A stretch of 64,000 nt of DNA from the NCBI GenBank assembly GCA_009760855.2, contig WPIO01000010.1, positions 2,197,001 to 2,261,000 on the forward strand. The letters run 5' to 3'. The position numbers and the translations under genes are program-made. Each line of letters opens with the position of its first letter. Position 1 is the stretch's first letter. The DNA is from Cristatella mucedo (taxonomy: Eukaryota > Bryozoa > Phylactolaemata > Cristatellidae). Shown here piece by piece: positions 1 to 12,059 of the stretch. A model generated the notes under the pieces. The model made no database searches. It was not told the DNA's origin and saw only the letters and a list, made by a program, of their open reading frames with translations.

Positions 1-220
1 CGGACGACTGATATCTGCCGCGGCCAGCTGGAGTGGTCGCCCGACTGGGCCAAGTCTGCCCTTCGACCAAGGTCAAGTCGGATGTCAGCGACTTGGCCCG
101 GGTTTTTCAGCGGAAGTCCAGGGCGAGTTCGTACGTGCTCGTACCTGTGACGAATGTGCTCCGCGTATTCTTCAGAAAACGCAGCCAGTTGTCGTCACGG
201 ACTACTGGAGCCGATAGGCC

Positions 221-310
221 GACTCGAGCCCCCAGGGCATACGTGAAGCGCCGCAATAGATAGTTCATATGTAGTTCATCTGAAGGCGCTACGAAAATAA
301 ATTGTATTAC
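221..310 (+). repeat. SINE 3' end with LINE-like tail
   Basis: A box-B-like CTCGAGCC is followed by GTGAAGCGCC, a spacer, and GGCGCTA then an A/T-rich end. The same layout occurs in the SINE at 58555-58690. The inverted copy at 53300-53385 belongs to the right duplication arm. The upstream head (1-220) has no clear box A, so this is a partial or divergent SINE. Confidence 0.55.
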
Positions 311-1142
311 TAATTATATTAGCACTCCGGCGTTTGCAAGCGCTTGCGCCTGTCATTTCGCGTACCCAATAGCTTTGCTGCACCTAGGGTACTCCCTGTA
401 GTATTGTCTAGTTTCGTCGCTGTTATTAGCGCGCGCGTCTACACTAACAAATTGTCGTAATAAAAGTATATAAGTGTCGTATAACCTGGAGTCGGAATTC
501 TGTACCATATTAACGAACCTATGCACTTGTATACGCATCTCGATAAAGTAAGCAACTCTGGATTCCAAGTGGTCGAGCTCTTCTCTTACGGTGAATGATT
601 ACATTTGCTAGCTGGTCAGTGACCGCAAGCATACAGCAATAGCTTTTACCAATTGTTTAGCTGCAGCAGCTGTCAGAGTAATGACTTTTTTAAACGCGAA
701 AGGCGTTAGTCATGCATCTAATATATAGCGTGACGAAATGACTGCTCCATTCTTCTATCAAAAGTAAAAAGCCACCGGCCGCTACCAGATGGGCGTCACT
801 GTTCCGGGTGGAATAAGACTTTTGAGAAAGAGCGAATATGTACATAAAGATATATACACACGCACACATATATGTTTAAGATTATATTTGTGGGCATGTA
901 TTGAATAGAACTGTACATGCATAGTAGGCATTAACTACAAACCATGAAAACCAAGATGTTGGCTAGGTGGACAATTTATGCTTAGCAACTAATTAAAGCA
1001 TACGAGACCGCGGTGTGCAGTTGGCAGCCCACAGTGAATTCACCATGAAATAATAAAATCTAACTGCATTAGACAGAAATCGGGGAATTAGGCACTAAAA
1101 TTGGCAGAGAAGGACGGCCTGGGAAAAAGTGCGATTGTGATA

Positions 1143-1249
1143 AATTCACTCAGTAATAGAATAAATAATATTTAAAAAAAATATTATTTTTAATAAATAA
1201 TATTATTTAATAACACTTTTTCCTCAGAATTTTCATTCCTGAGTGAATT
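1143..1249. mobile_element. Small palindromic MITE-like insertion
   Basis: About 107 bp bounded by 11-bp inverted repeats AATTCACTCAG and CTGAGTGAATT, with an extremely AT-rich, self-complementary interior (ATATTATTTT / AAAATAATAT). The corresponding place in the right duplication arm (near 27805) lacks it, so it looks like an insertion after the duplication. No flanking target duplication is obvious. Confidence 0.45.
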
Positions 1250-1338
1250 GTACACGATGAATGAGGAGGCTACGTCGCCATGTAAGAATTATGGGCGGAA
1301 ATAAGTTTAACATAATGGAACCCACGAAGAAAGAGATT

Positions 1339-1442
1339 TACTTCAATTGCATTTCCCTTTGCAGCAAATGTAAAGCGCCTACGGAGAGATTGAGTTCTCT
1401 GAGGGCGCTTTATCAAGTGCATTATTATTATTATTATTATTT
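1339..1442 (+). mobile_element. LINE-A 3' tail fragment
   Basis: Contains the family's 3' end: GCAAATGTAAAGCGCC, then an AGAGATT..AGTTCTCT core, GGGCGCTTTATCAAGTGC and a terminal (ATT)n run. It is severely 5'-truncated. It is absent from the matching place in the right duplication arm, so it inserted independently in the left arm. Confidence 0.75.
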
Positions 1443-1457
1443 CCCTGGCAGGTATTA

Positions 1458-1458
<1 letters not shown>

Positions 1459-1495
<37 letters not shown>

Positions 1496-1503
1496 TCCGC
1501 CGC
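1459..1503. repeat. (CCG)n trinucleotide expansion
   Basis: About fifteen CCG units. The matching place in the right arm (around 27690) has a short GC-rich stretch without expansion, so the expansion is specific to this copy. Confidence 0.85.
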
Positions 1504-1649
1504 ACCAATGTAAACACGATAAACTGGGCGGCAGCTCCAACTAGTTGGCAGCTTTGATGCGCACGCGGCGTTCCCTTGGCTCCCGTTGCACGTCGCGTAT
1601 ATGGAATTGAGGGGCTCGAAGAGAGCCACTTCGGGCCACGTGATCTCGG

Positions 1650-1990
1650 AGGCGCAGAGCGACAGACAGATTGGGTTTCATTGCATTCAGAAGGAGGATG
1701 CTTTGAACGTTAGTGTTGGCGCTCTAGTGCGTCTTGAGGGAAGCATATCCGGTCGATCCGGGGATCGCGTCCGATTCAGAGGCGAGGCTCTCGCTTGCAG
1801 CTTCGAGCTGCGCCGAAATTTGTTACGAATGGCGGCTTAATGCAGATCGGCATCAGAACTAGGGTAGCAGAAACGGCCCGCGTCAGCAGGAGCCACCACA
1901 GTCCGAAACTTGGAATAGCTTTCGGTGTTGCTTAGCTGCTGGCAGCATAGCGATGGAGCGACGCTTCACCAAAATATCGCACTGGCAAAA
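1650..1990 (-). pseudogene. Gal3ST-like pseudogene fragment (N-terminal part)
   Basis: The reverse complement aligns by eye with the first part of the Gal3ST-like gene at 24745-25929, covering the hydrophobic anchor region and the 5'-phosphosulfate-binding loop region, then stops at about codon 145 of that gene. The loop motif begins LKTH but continues with an in-frame TAG, and several indels break the frame. After this point the left arm jumps to sequence matching about 27545 of the right arm, so roughly 2.4 kb of the right arm (the rest of the gene plus the LINE-A insertion) has no counterpart here. It cannot encode an active enzyme. Confidence 0.7.
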
Positions 1991-2790
1991 GAAAGTGCTT
2001 CTCTTCAATGACCTCTAGATGGCCGTCATGCTTGAACTTCGGGTCGAAGCTGCTGCTGGAGGTTGCAATGGAATTGCCACCGCAGCGGCCGTAGGTTCAA
2101 CGGCTTGAGTGTACGCCATTTATTCAAAGAAAAAAACATACCTTTTTGAAAGAGACTAGCTATTCCTACATAAATTTTTCCACGTAAATCGCTTTTCTGG
2201 TGATTGCGACGTGTAATATTTGTCTGCATATCGGGCAAGCAGACCCATTCTAGCTTGATTGTTGTCGAAGAGTCCTTCAGTGGTGGTAGTTGGTCTTAAA
2301 GCTTGCTGCCAGCGAACCGAACGACTTGGGCACGCCTTCAGTTGATATTAAACTCGGTGGAAAGCTGACTACAAACTTTTGTTAGCAGCCCGGAGCGATC
2401 TCAGCCATCTGTTGCAGTTTCTCCGAGCCTGTCATGGCCAGTGATAGTTAGCGGTAGTCGGCTCCACACGAACACCAGCTTCTGCTGCGTCGTCGTGAGG
2501 GACACCAGCCCCTAAAAATGAGTCGTCTCACTGACACGGCAAGGATGAACGACCCCCTCAGGATGTACCTCTATTTGGCAGTTATTTGTGACAGCGATTG
2601 AGTCTAGACATGGAACCAAGGCACTAGAATAAGTTAAGCCATTGGTTCTGCATAAGTAAAAGAAGTGATGAAAAACAGAACTCCAAAGGTCCGATGTTTT
2701 CGCAGGTGACTCTAAAATGCAGACTTCGCCATCTGGTTGAGAACTTATTATATATTATATTTATCTGGTTGTAATCGCTCGGTCTTAGCT

Positions 2791-3339
2791 TTAGCTATTT
2801 AGCGCAGCTTTAAAGACTCTTTAATAAGTCTGGGTCTGACGCAGTTCTAAGCAAGGAAATGCTGCGGCGACTTTTTCACTTGAAAACAGTAGTCTAGCCA
2901 GTCTGACCCTGAGCAAATTTATCGGAGGGTGAATTATCTGCTTGATGAGGTCAATCAGTATCACGCCCTGATATTAAGTATACGGCTGATAAATATGTCC
3001 CACCTTCTTCATTACAAAAACTAAGACTTTTCACCTTTTTTTAACAAAAAGTGCACAAAAGTGCACAGCCGAAATTCATACTTGAATGGCAGCTCAAATT
3101 GCAATGGCGATATAAGTCCAGCTCTGCTAGGTGTGTCAAATCTTATGCCGATCATAAAATAGATAGCCTAACTCTTAAAATTTGCTTGTCTAGCCCACTT
3201 CTACAGTAGCCTCTGCCCTTAATGTGGACGTCCACTTCCAAAATAAATTTTTTCGCTAGAGGACCGTATTAGACCACATTCAAATCTACTTACTTTCAGC
3301 TTCTTACCATTGCAAAATGTAGGGAGCATTGGTAATAGT
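2791..3339. other. Unassigned
   Basis: No convincing coding frame or repeat. Homology to the right arm fades around 2790. A direct AAAGTGCACA pair occurs near 3050-3065. Confidence 0.5.
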
Positions 3340-3640
3340 ACCAAAGCAGATGTAGTCCATGCATTTGCGGCATCACGTCAAAACCTGCCCTACAAGGTCT
3401 CACGACTCACGCGTCTTACTGCTTGTACAACAGTGTTGCTTGCAGATGGTACAAAAATCGGCAGCTGGCTCGGTTTGTCTGTCGTGAATGTAGCAACTTC
3501 AGCATTGCACCATTCCGACAAGGACTGCCACCGCCCATCAAGCAGCACATCAGTTTGAAGATCAGGCAGATCCCTTGGTTACTTTATTCTCTTACTCCGG
3601 CTAGAGAATACAGACTGAAAACCCATTGAAGCGATTATTC
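3340..3640 (+). mobile_element. Highly degenerate LINE fragment (RT C-terminal region)
   Basis: The + strand reads, across frames, as a decayed version of the LINE-A region after the RT domain: VHAF..SR near the start, VCRE about 40 codons later, then spaced residues matching the family's [12 protein letters not shown] segment. Stops and frame changes show it is an old relic. The family assignment rests on spaced identities only. Confidence 0.5.
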
Positions 3641-5009
3641 TTCACTTGCACTTTGTAATTTCGGCTCCTATTACTTACTTAGGACGTTTAGCTGTGCATC
3701 TTTAACCAATCTAAGAAACTTTTGAGGTCATACGTTCAGTTCCTACGCTCTCAAACCTAGAGCTCGGCACCGACTGGTAACAAGACGTTCCCCGACTTGA
3801 GACATCTAAAATGAAGCGAAAACCTTTGAGCTTCACACTGCGTTTGCTTCGCCCACGTGAATGGTCTTTCATACCTTACGTACTCCTGCTAAAATTCTCC
3901 CGTGTCGTGCTGCCAGATACTATCAGTTGACGTACATATCCAGCACAAATAAAGCGCCTGACGATTTATTCTATCATATTATTACGCAAACGTATTATAT
4001 CTTTTTATTATTAGGGGTAGATTTGAAAGAAAATTCACAGATTCGGACAAAAAATATTTAGAGTATCTTTCCAAAGAAAAAAATGTTAGAAATGAGATCT
4101 TATTTGTGAAGCTTTATAAATAAAACGTAAGAACTAAAAACTATTATATGAAAGATGTCTAACCCGGAGTAAAACCAGAAACAATATATCTAAAAATAAC
4201 AAGTTTTCCGATCTCTACATGTTATGCGTCTTGTGTCCCAACTCGTTGAACCTCGGTACATCGAGGTGCATGCTCGCAGTGTTGTTTATGTACATGCTTG
4301 TGAATTTAAAATAGCTATTTACAGTGTAGCCTTGTTTCCAATAAATTCCATAACTCGGCCAATACTACCATGGATCACCATGAAATTTCAAATGCGAGCT
4401 CAGCTCCGTGTTTTTTGCACTGCAGCAGTTTATTTCTGATTTCGGATGGACAATGCTGGCTACATAATGTGTTATATGCTATACTGCTGATCCAGGCCCG
4501 CCTTTCTATGGTTGCGCAAGAGCCTTGGCAGCTTTCACTCAAATTACTGCAGGCCATACATTGTCGTCAGCTTCAGCAATGGAACCCACGACCTGGGTCC
4601 AGTGATCAGCAACCACCTGGGCGAAAAACCACCTTCGTTGAGACCAGCCCTACTAGTATTGGGCTTGGTTGTTTAGGCAAGATTCGAAGATTTTTTTAGG
4701 AAAGATTCGAACCCGTTGGGTCAGCTAGCCTTACTATAGTCACAACAAACTAATCTTGTGAGCTGTCGATTAACATCGACCGGTGAGCTATCGTCACACC
4801 AAGTATAAAAGTTGCTTGCACGATTAGCTGGAAACTGGCCTTTTAAAGTCCAGTCAACAGCCCGTAGGTAGAAAAAGAGCTGACATGGTAGACGCCTTTA
4901 TTCACGAACTGCTTTGCAATACACACACTAACGAGTGACTACTAGCTGCAAGTTGTTCAGCCTCTATGCACAGGCAGGACTTCACGCTTGTTTTGAAAGA
5001 ATAGACGAA
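3641..5009. other. Unassigned
   Basis: No gene recognised. A GATTCGAACCC string near 4700-4720 recalls a tRNA B box but no clover-leaf or SINE tail accompanies it. Confidence 0.5.
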
Positions 5010-5108
5010 TTACATATATACTATTGTATACTATATATTGTACATATCTATATACGTATCTACATACATATACATATACATATATCGTATACTATATATT
5101 GTATAGAT
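5010..5108. repeat. AT-rich low-complexity repeat
   Basis: Imperfect tandem ATATAC/TATACT-type units, including two copies of a TATACTATATATTGTA block. Confidence 0.7.
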
Positions 5109-5905
5109 CTACATTCACGGGAAACCCGTACGGTCTGCTCACCAAGCGGCAGAAGGCTCGTTTAGGCCTAAAAGTATGTCTGCAATGTTGGCCGTGAATG
5201 TGGAGGTCGAAGCAGCTTGTTTAATGGTTCTGGGGAGCCTGGGGCAGCCTGTGGCGGCATGCGGACAAGCGACTGGCATTAGGCTGACACCCGGCCAAAG
5301 ATACTCGGAGTCGCAGAAAGAGTGGCAGGACCTACCTCTTCAGACGCTCATTTCGAGTTGCAAGCCACTTTCTACTACTCAGATAAAGGAGCAAAGGTTA
5401 CTTTCCAATATGTCACCTTGCGTTCAGATATGGCTAGCAACCAAGGAATAAGTTCAAAATCCACCGATCACTAATCGGCGAAGAATGCGTCACTTTTCGT
5501 CGGCGGCAATGTGACTCGAGTTGGCCATGTAGCCGACCTGCCGATTTAAGAGACTGTCGCTACTCCTGCTGCCACCGACTCGCACCGACTCGATGCGAAT
5601 CCGGACGCGTAGCTACATAGAGACCGGAAACCCCTTACCATTTCCGGCAACCGAACCGCTTTATGTGGTACGATCAGCTGCCCTCGTAACCAGAGTGACG
5701 CCTTACCGATACTTTACAGTTCTCTCTGAACTTTTTAATACAATTTGCGTATGAACGAAATTGCATTTACGCTTTATGAGTTCGCATATACAGCTGTAGT
5801 GGGGCTGGTACCGCCATCAGACGCCATGCTTGTTAAAGGCTGTCTCATCCGACTTGCTTCGTTAACGTTGTTAAGTCATGACGATCCGGCCGATTAAGCA
5901 GAAGT
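5109..5905. other. Unassigned
   Basis: One short open frame (5176-5451) has no recognisable family features. Nothing else is supported. Confidence 0.5.
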
Positions 5906-6024
5906 CTCGCTACCCAGGTTGGCCCGGCGGGAAGGTGATCACCTTTGACCGCCAAGGTAGCGGGCTCGAACCCTGCAGCATCTTTATAGCGCCCGAATAG
6001 AGATTAGGTTCTTCTAGGTCGCAA
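5906..6024 (+). mobile_element. tRNA-derived SINE
   Basis: Box-A-like TGGCCCGGCGGG and box-B-like GGCTCGAACCC lie about 40 bp apart, as in a tRNA head. They are followed by AGCGCCCGAATAGAGATT and a degenerate GTCGC..GCAAAT end, the same tail as the SINE at 58555-58690. A (TA)n tract follows. Confidence 0.65.
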
Positions 6025-6032
6025 TGCAAATG

Positions 6033-6198
<166 letters not shown>

Positions 6199-6228
6199 TC
6201 TCAGCAAGATTAGGTACCGCCGATAGAG

Positions 6229-6954
6229 TAATAATAATAATAATAATAATAATGTACTTGATAAAGCGCCCTCAGAGAACTTAATCTCTTTCTAGGCGCT
6301 TTATATTTGCTGCAAAGGGAAATGCAATTGAATGGTAAGTAAAATCATGCTTGAAAAACAAACAAAATGAATAACATGGTTAGGGGTGACATGCACAGGG
6401 TCAGCATGCAAATATGGTTAGTGGCAGCATGCACAGTGTCAGCACGCATAAGCACGTGAAGGACGAATCACAGGGACCCACTAAATGCTGTCCTAAATAG
6501 GTGTGTTTTTAAGTTCCTCTTAAATTTGGTCACGTCAGGGGATTTTCTGATGCAGGTCGGGAGGGAGTTCCAGGCTTTGGGAGCATACGAACTAAATGCA
6601 AGGTCTCCAAGGGATTTGAGGTTTGTATAAGGTATTTCTAGACTGTTAGATTCCGAAAAGCGGGTGGTACGGTGCTTGGCCTGATGGGGGAGTATGTCGG
6701 AGAGATAAGCTGGAGCCATAGAATGAAGGGACCTAAAAGTGAGAGACACAACCTTGAAGTCAATCCGTTGCTTGACTGGTAGCCAGTGCAGGTCGGCGAG
6801 AAGTTGAGTAATGTGGCAACTGCGACGCTCACGACAGACAAGCCTAGCTGCAGAGTTTTGCACCAGCTGCAATCGCCTGATCGCAAATGCTGGTAGGCCA
6901 GTACGCAGTGAGTTGCAGAAGTCGAGACGAGATGTGACGAATGCATGGACCAAC
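6229..6954 (-). mobile_element. LINE-A fragment, 5'-truncated
   Basis: Minus-strand copy ending in the LINE-A 3' tail and a (TTA)n run (6229-6253). The reverse complement encodes 161 residues from the RT C-terminal region ([14 protein letters not shown]) through [14 protein letters not shown] to the family C-terminus ([18 protein letters not shown]). No RT catalytic domain remains. Very similar to the copies at 25930-27485 and 44551-45325. Confidence 0.85.
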
Positions 6955-7204
6955 TAATCTAATACGAGTAATCTGTCTTCAACGCTTCTAGATGACGTAG
7001 CCAGTCGGTATCAGCCTAGTGTCGTGAGAAAAATTGGAAATGTAACCTCGGCTTAACCGTTTCCAACAGTACATCGCTCGGCAAACAGATCAAAGCTACG
7101 GGTTGTACAGCGATTGGCCCTTAGTGGTAGCAGCCACTTAGCTGTGACAGTCAAACTCACGCGAAACTTTGGGATATCTGAATAGTGTACAGCGGCTTGG
7201 AAGA
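6955..7204. other. Unassigned spacer
   Basis: Lies between the LINE-A 5' truncation point and the first LINE-B homology; no feature recognised. Confidence 0.4.
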
Positions 7205-9614
7205 AGATCTCGTGATCACTAAGGATGTCCTCCACATTGACCTTGTGGTGTGTCCACTGACCCTCTCCGATCATTGTTCGGTCTCGTTTACTGTTCCTGT
7301 TCCCTCGTACGTCCAGGGCAATTTTCGAATTTGCCAAACGACGTAACTTACAAAGCATTGACATGGACAAGTTTTTGAAATCTGTTTGTGATGCAGGTCT
7401 TCTTGATTTGCTTTCAGACTAGACCGGAAGCCTCGATACCCTCACTGATGCGATGAGCATGACACTCAGGAGTGCTCTTGACAAGCATGCTCCCGTTCGC
7501 TCTATCCGTGTTCAAAGCCGTCGAGATTCCTTACAATTTATAAAAAAACTCCTTAAGATGCACCGGGTTAAGCGCAGGCTAGAACGTCGTTTCAAGAAAT
7601 CGAGTCTGAGGCAGATCTAGTCAATTTCAAAGACTTCTTTTGAGTTTACACCCGAAAGCTTAAAAAAGCCAGGGCTTCTTTTTTCATTAGAAAGCTGAAT
7701 TCCTGCCAGTCTGACAATAAAAAGTTTTGTAAGACAGTAAACCATTTTCTGGCCAATGCTGTGAGGTCTGACTCCCCAAATATTAAGGGCTCAGCCGAAA
7801 AGTTTTCAGCCTTCTTTACTGAAAAAATTGTGCACATTCGTGCGACCATTAAGCACCCTCCGACCAAAGCAATCGCCGTTCCTCAACCTGTGACCTTCCT
7901 TAAAAGGGTCTCCGATGTTTCTGTATACGAAATGGCTGCCTTAATAAGGTCTAGCAAAAAGAGCTCGTCCCCTGAAGACCCTATAACTTCATCTCTTTGG
8001 TCTTCACTAGCAGACCAACTTAGCCCTGCCATAACCAAGATCTTTAATGCTTCTTTGGGAAGAGGGGTCGTCCCCAAGTCCTTCAAATCGGCAATCGTTA
8101 GACCTATTCTTAAAAAGCCTGGATTAGACACAGAGGTCCTAGCAAACTATCGCCCAGTTTCCCTTCTTCCGTTCTTTTTAAAGATTCTTGAAAAAATTGT
8201 TGCTAAGCAGCTGGTTGAACATATTGAAAATAATGGAATGTCAGAAACATTTCAATCAGGGTTCAAGAGGCAGCACTCTACTGAAACTGCTCTCCTCCGT
8301 GTCAACAATGACATTCTACGTGGCAACGACGACGGGAATGTCACTGCCCTACTAGATCTGTCTGCAGCATTCGACACCATTGATCACGAAGTTCTGCTTG
8401 AACGATTGAGAACAACGATCGGTCTGGCAGACGAAGCACTGGCGTGGTTGAAATCATACTTGTATGACCGTGTTCAATTCGTGTCGTGTGGTGGTCAGGT
8501 CTCAGACACGAGAAGGGTCACCTGTGGAGTCCCTCAAGGGTCTGTACTCCTTCCCTTGCTGTTCTCCATTTATAGACAACCTCTGGGAAAAGTGATTAAG
8601 GCCCATGAAATAGGATATCACTTCTACGCTGACGATACTCAGTTATATTTGTCATTCAAACCGTCGGAATCTGCTTCGGCAACTGAGAAACTGACTGGTA
8701 GCCTTGCCGATATTCAATCCTGGATGTCGGAAAACTTCCTGAAATTAAATGATGATAAAACCAAACTGCTGCTCATAGGACACCCAAAGCGTATGGCAGG
8801 ATTAAAAGGCTTTGCTCTTCTAATGGGTGATGCTATTGTGCGACCATCACCACGTGCTCGAAATCTAGGTGTCGTGTTCAACAGCTGCCTCAATTTCTAA
8901 AGCTTCATTCAGAAGACTGCCTCTACAGCTAGCCATCACATCCAATCCCTATGCAAGATTAGGAGCTGTCTCCCACAGTGACTTGCAAATAATTGAACTA
9001 GCTCCTTAGTTCTGTCTCGGCTTGATTATTGTAATTCCCTTTTGGCTGGACTGCCAAAGAAAGCTATTATGCCTCTACAGCGGACTATGAATATGGCTGC
9101 AAGGCTAGTCTTCAAGTCCCAGCGGTTTGAGCACGTGTCTCCTTTGCTGAAAGAGCTAGGATGGTTGCCGATTGAGCAAAGGATACAGAGCAAAGTTCTT
9201 ACTCTGACCCACAAGGCCCGCCACGGCTTGGCTCCTTCGTACCTAGCTGAACTGCTGCACCAGTTTCAGCCTGTTCGCGCCCTCAGGTCCCGTGTGGACA
9301 ATAAATTAGCTGTCCCATTCCTCCGCTTAAAGACAGTTAGCGACAGAATCTTTAGCTCTGCAGGTCCTAGACTGTGGAACTCGCTTCCACAATTCTTACG
9401 CAACGACAACTACTCTCCTACTGCCAACTATGACATATCCTTTTCAGCGGTCCTGAGCTGCTACTCCTATGCTACTGACTACCTCAACTGCTCTCTTGAC
9501 TCTGCTATGCTTCCCACTTTCTCTTTGTTGCATGAGACAAAGTCTGTTGGCTACCGAATGCGTTCCGAAAGCCGCTTAGGCTGTGACTGTGCTATACAAA
9601 TCTTTCCTGCGTAA
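7205..9614 (+). pseudogene. LINE-B ORF2 remnant (endonuclease end, RT, C-terminal region)
   Basis: The longest intact stretch, 7761-8900 (380 codons), carries the RT palm: LLDLSAAFDTIDH (first Asp), GVPQGSVLLP, and FYADDTQLYL with the YADD box, then LNDDKTKLLLIG. A stop at 8900 and further stops to about 9010 separate it from a second open frame, 9042-9614, with RIQSKVLTLTHKARHGLAPSYL and LWNSLPQFLRNDN, typical of the L2/CR1 C-terminus. Upstream, 7205-7760 carries the endonuclease end with stops and frame changes. The product would reverse-transcribe its own RNA at a nicked target; this copy is dead. Confidence 0.85.
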
Positions 9615-9662
9615 CACCCACATGGCCTATATGACTTTGTGGAGTTACAGACGGAGATACAT
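7205..9662 (+). mobile_element. LINE-B non-LTR retrotransposon (L2/CR1-like)
   Basis: Plus-strand element running from the end of an apurinic-type endonuclease domain (TLSDHCSVSF near 7260) through a linker, a reverse transcriptase and a C-terminal region. It ends in the family tail TTTGTGGAGTTACAGACGGA, then GATACATTATA. The same tail with ATTAC repeats terminates the copies at 14085-14966 and 61955-63640. 5'-truncated inside the endonuclease. Confidence 0.85.
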
Positions 9663-10763
9663 TATATAGAGCCCGGAAACTATTGCCTGTGATCTCTCGC
9701 TGTCGTAAGCTGATTGGATTTGCGATAGTGCAGGCTGCGGTGAGCGACCTCGCCTATGCGAAGGCGGTTATTGGGCGTGGGAGACGTGCCCCTTGTTAAC
9801 TGTAAGGCGTGACCTCCGTCAAGCCGCTCAAGTGAGACATGGTGCTGGCAGCGGATGTTTGCGATGGGCATGCGCTAGATTCGTGAATTGTAGCCAAGAG
9901 CGCTCAGCGAGCACAAACAATGGGCTTTCGTGCTGGCGTCAGCGCATACATTCGTGCCTGCGTCAGTCAGCCCATTCACGAGGCTCTGCGGCCGTGCTAA
10001 GAGCGTGCCTTTGTTCCATTTGTGTGAGCTGAAAAATATAGGCAAATAATCAAGCTGCCGGGCTAAGTGGGTAAGCTATTCGAAAAGCAGTTCGGTTAGT
10101 TGGCATCTGCGAAGGAACGAGTCTCCGTCAATAGTTTGCAAGTTGCGTCAGCCTTTGACCTAGGCGTTGACCGTGGCTAGGTGCCACCTACCGCGGCTCG
10201 CGTAATTTGAGATCGATTCGTCGTCGATGCGCTGCTGGGTGTTCGTCGGAGGCGCGACGATTGCTTAGTGCTCGATTTCCGTGTCTCCTTTTGGCTTCCA
10301 GCTGTGCACGAGTGACGAGGACAGGCACAATCGTGTCGTCGTGACGGACCGACCGACCGGGTGGCAGCCTAAGCCAAGAATAAAACAAACTCCAGCGGGT
10401 CGTGCGATGCAGAGAAAGCAAGGCAAATCGGGAAAGAAAGAGAGCCATGCTCCTACGATTGACTAGTGAGAGACGCTTTGCAGAATCAGGTTGCCGAGAG
10501 TCAGATCAAATGATCATTCACCACGGCAACAGAACACGGCGGCTGGGAGCTAGCCACCTATAGATGTGCCGCCTGTGCAGCCCGCAGGTCGACGAAGCCC
10601 CTGACGATTCGTCGCTTCTCCTCTCACAGCGCGGGCAAAGCGTCCGACGCTCTGGCGCCGACTAAACATGGTCGGCGTGCTGGCAAGGGGTGGCTAGGCA
10701 GATGTACAGTATGCACCACTATCAATAGCAGTCATCACGTTATCTGCCATCTCAACCCACTCA

Positions 10764-10766
<3 letters not shown>

Positions 10767-10801
<35 letters not shown>
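10767..10801. repeat. (CT)n microsatellite
   Basis: A short uninterrupted CT run within a pyrimidine-rich stretch. Confidence 0.9.
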
Positions 10802-10804
<3 letters not shown>

Positions 10805-11653
10805 GTACTCCGCCACTATCTCCTCATTCCGATGTCATTCTTTTTTTCACTTCTCCGCTCATTCTCACTATCTTACAACACTCTACAATACTCGCCGTCG
10901 ACCGTTAACGTTTCTGAACCGTCTATACCCGCTTCTCTTTGAATGTCCGGGCAATTCGCATGGCACTAAGCACGACTGACGACGCAGGACGTTCACACTG
11001 TGGATTAGTGAAGCATTTTCTAACCATACCAAAGCTATTGCTAAGACTCTTTGGCAGACTGTAATGATTATGTGGACGCTAGTGAATGGTTTGATTGAAG
11101 CATACAGACAATTCACAAAGTACAACCCACTTTTTTGGCAACCTTCACAAGCATTCTAGATGCTACCGCACGCAGACTGTGCAAGCCTTAATCACCATAA
11201 AGTCTGTCAATCGAAGCCCTAGTTTTGTATTTTTTCGCCTGTCTTCAAAGAGTTAGTATCCTACCATTTTACCCAAATTATTGTCACGTCTTTTTAATTC
11301 AGTCACGGAAATCTGTTGGTCGGTTACTCGCCGTCCTAGAGTATTGACACGTCAGCTAATCATGCCTTATCGTGATATAAGCCGTAGTTTATTCGCAGTT
11401 CCTGGATTGTGGCTAGTCGGAACCATGTGTATACCAATGTATAGCTTTGATCATTCATACGGGCATCTAACCTGATAATCAGCCAGCTCCTATCAAGGAC
11501 TAGTTTAAGTTATTACTCGTGCTCATGAACACAGTAACGTCATAGTTTCGGTGTTTTCGGTAGAGCAGTACAACGAAATGTGACTGTAAAAGGCTTCTTG
11601 CCACATGTCACGACTCTGCACCAAAGACACCAGTAGAACTCGTGTCTTTCATT

Positions 11654-11736
11654 GTCAGTTAAAGCTGCGATAGCTAATTAAAGCAGCGTTAAAAGTTAAA
11701 GTTAAAATTAAAAAGTTAAAGTTATAGTTAAAGCTG
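11654..11736. repeat. GTTAAA hexamer-type tandem repeat
   Basis: Repeated AGTTAAA/AATTAAA units, bracketed by two AGCTG(C/T)GATAGCTA motifs about 80 bp apart. Confidence 0.7.
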
Positions 11737-12059
11737 TGATAGCTACCTTGTACTTGTGCTGCAGTTAGTGAAAACTTTGTCGAATCGATATGCCACCTGG
11801 CGTGTGTTTTTGCATTTCTACTTTGGTAGAGTTATTCCTCAGCCATTTTTTACAGGGGGAGTGGGCGCCATTCGTGGCTTGGTCCACATGCGCCGAAAGG
11901 TCTCACTACACCACTGGCTAAAACGCTCGCTGATAAGGGGACCGAAGGGTGGCCGAATAACTTTGGGGTGCAGCGGAAAGGTCTGCTAATGAAAAACGAA
12001 AGTACACTCTTGCAAATTATATAGGCGCAACCCTGCCAGTGGCTTTGGCCAACTTGGCG

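Larger units (their letters stand above)
1..2790 (+). repeat. Left arm of inverted segmental duplication
   Basis: Blocks of this segment reappear as reverse complement, in consistent inverted order, further right: 1-452 with 53155-53605, 489-690 with 28528-28713, 790-1330 with about 27728-28165, 1443-1640 with about 27545-27720, 1655-1985 with about 24805-25180, and 1985-2790 with about 23230-24175. Identity is high but interrupted by indels judged by eye. The left arm has its own insertions (a small palindromic element, a LINE-A tail, a CCG expansion) and lacks the 3' two thirds of the Gal3ST gene. It continues beyond the window start. Confidence 0.8.
9663..12059. other. Unassigned stretch
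   Basis: No gene or transposon recognised. CpG-rich around 10140-10700, with short open frames on both strands and no family motif. Includes the two simple repeats listed separately. Confidence 0.5.

Noticed and set aside
1270-1629. Minus-strand frame with poly-Ala
   Set aside because: The poly-Ala is the CCG expansion and the end is the LINE-A tail; only the first part has possible conservation, reported separately.
4690-4740. tRNA B-box-like GATTCGAACCC
   Set aside because: No matching A box at proper distance, no clover-leaf, no SINE tail.
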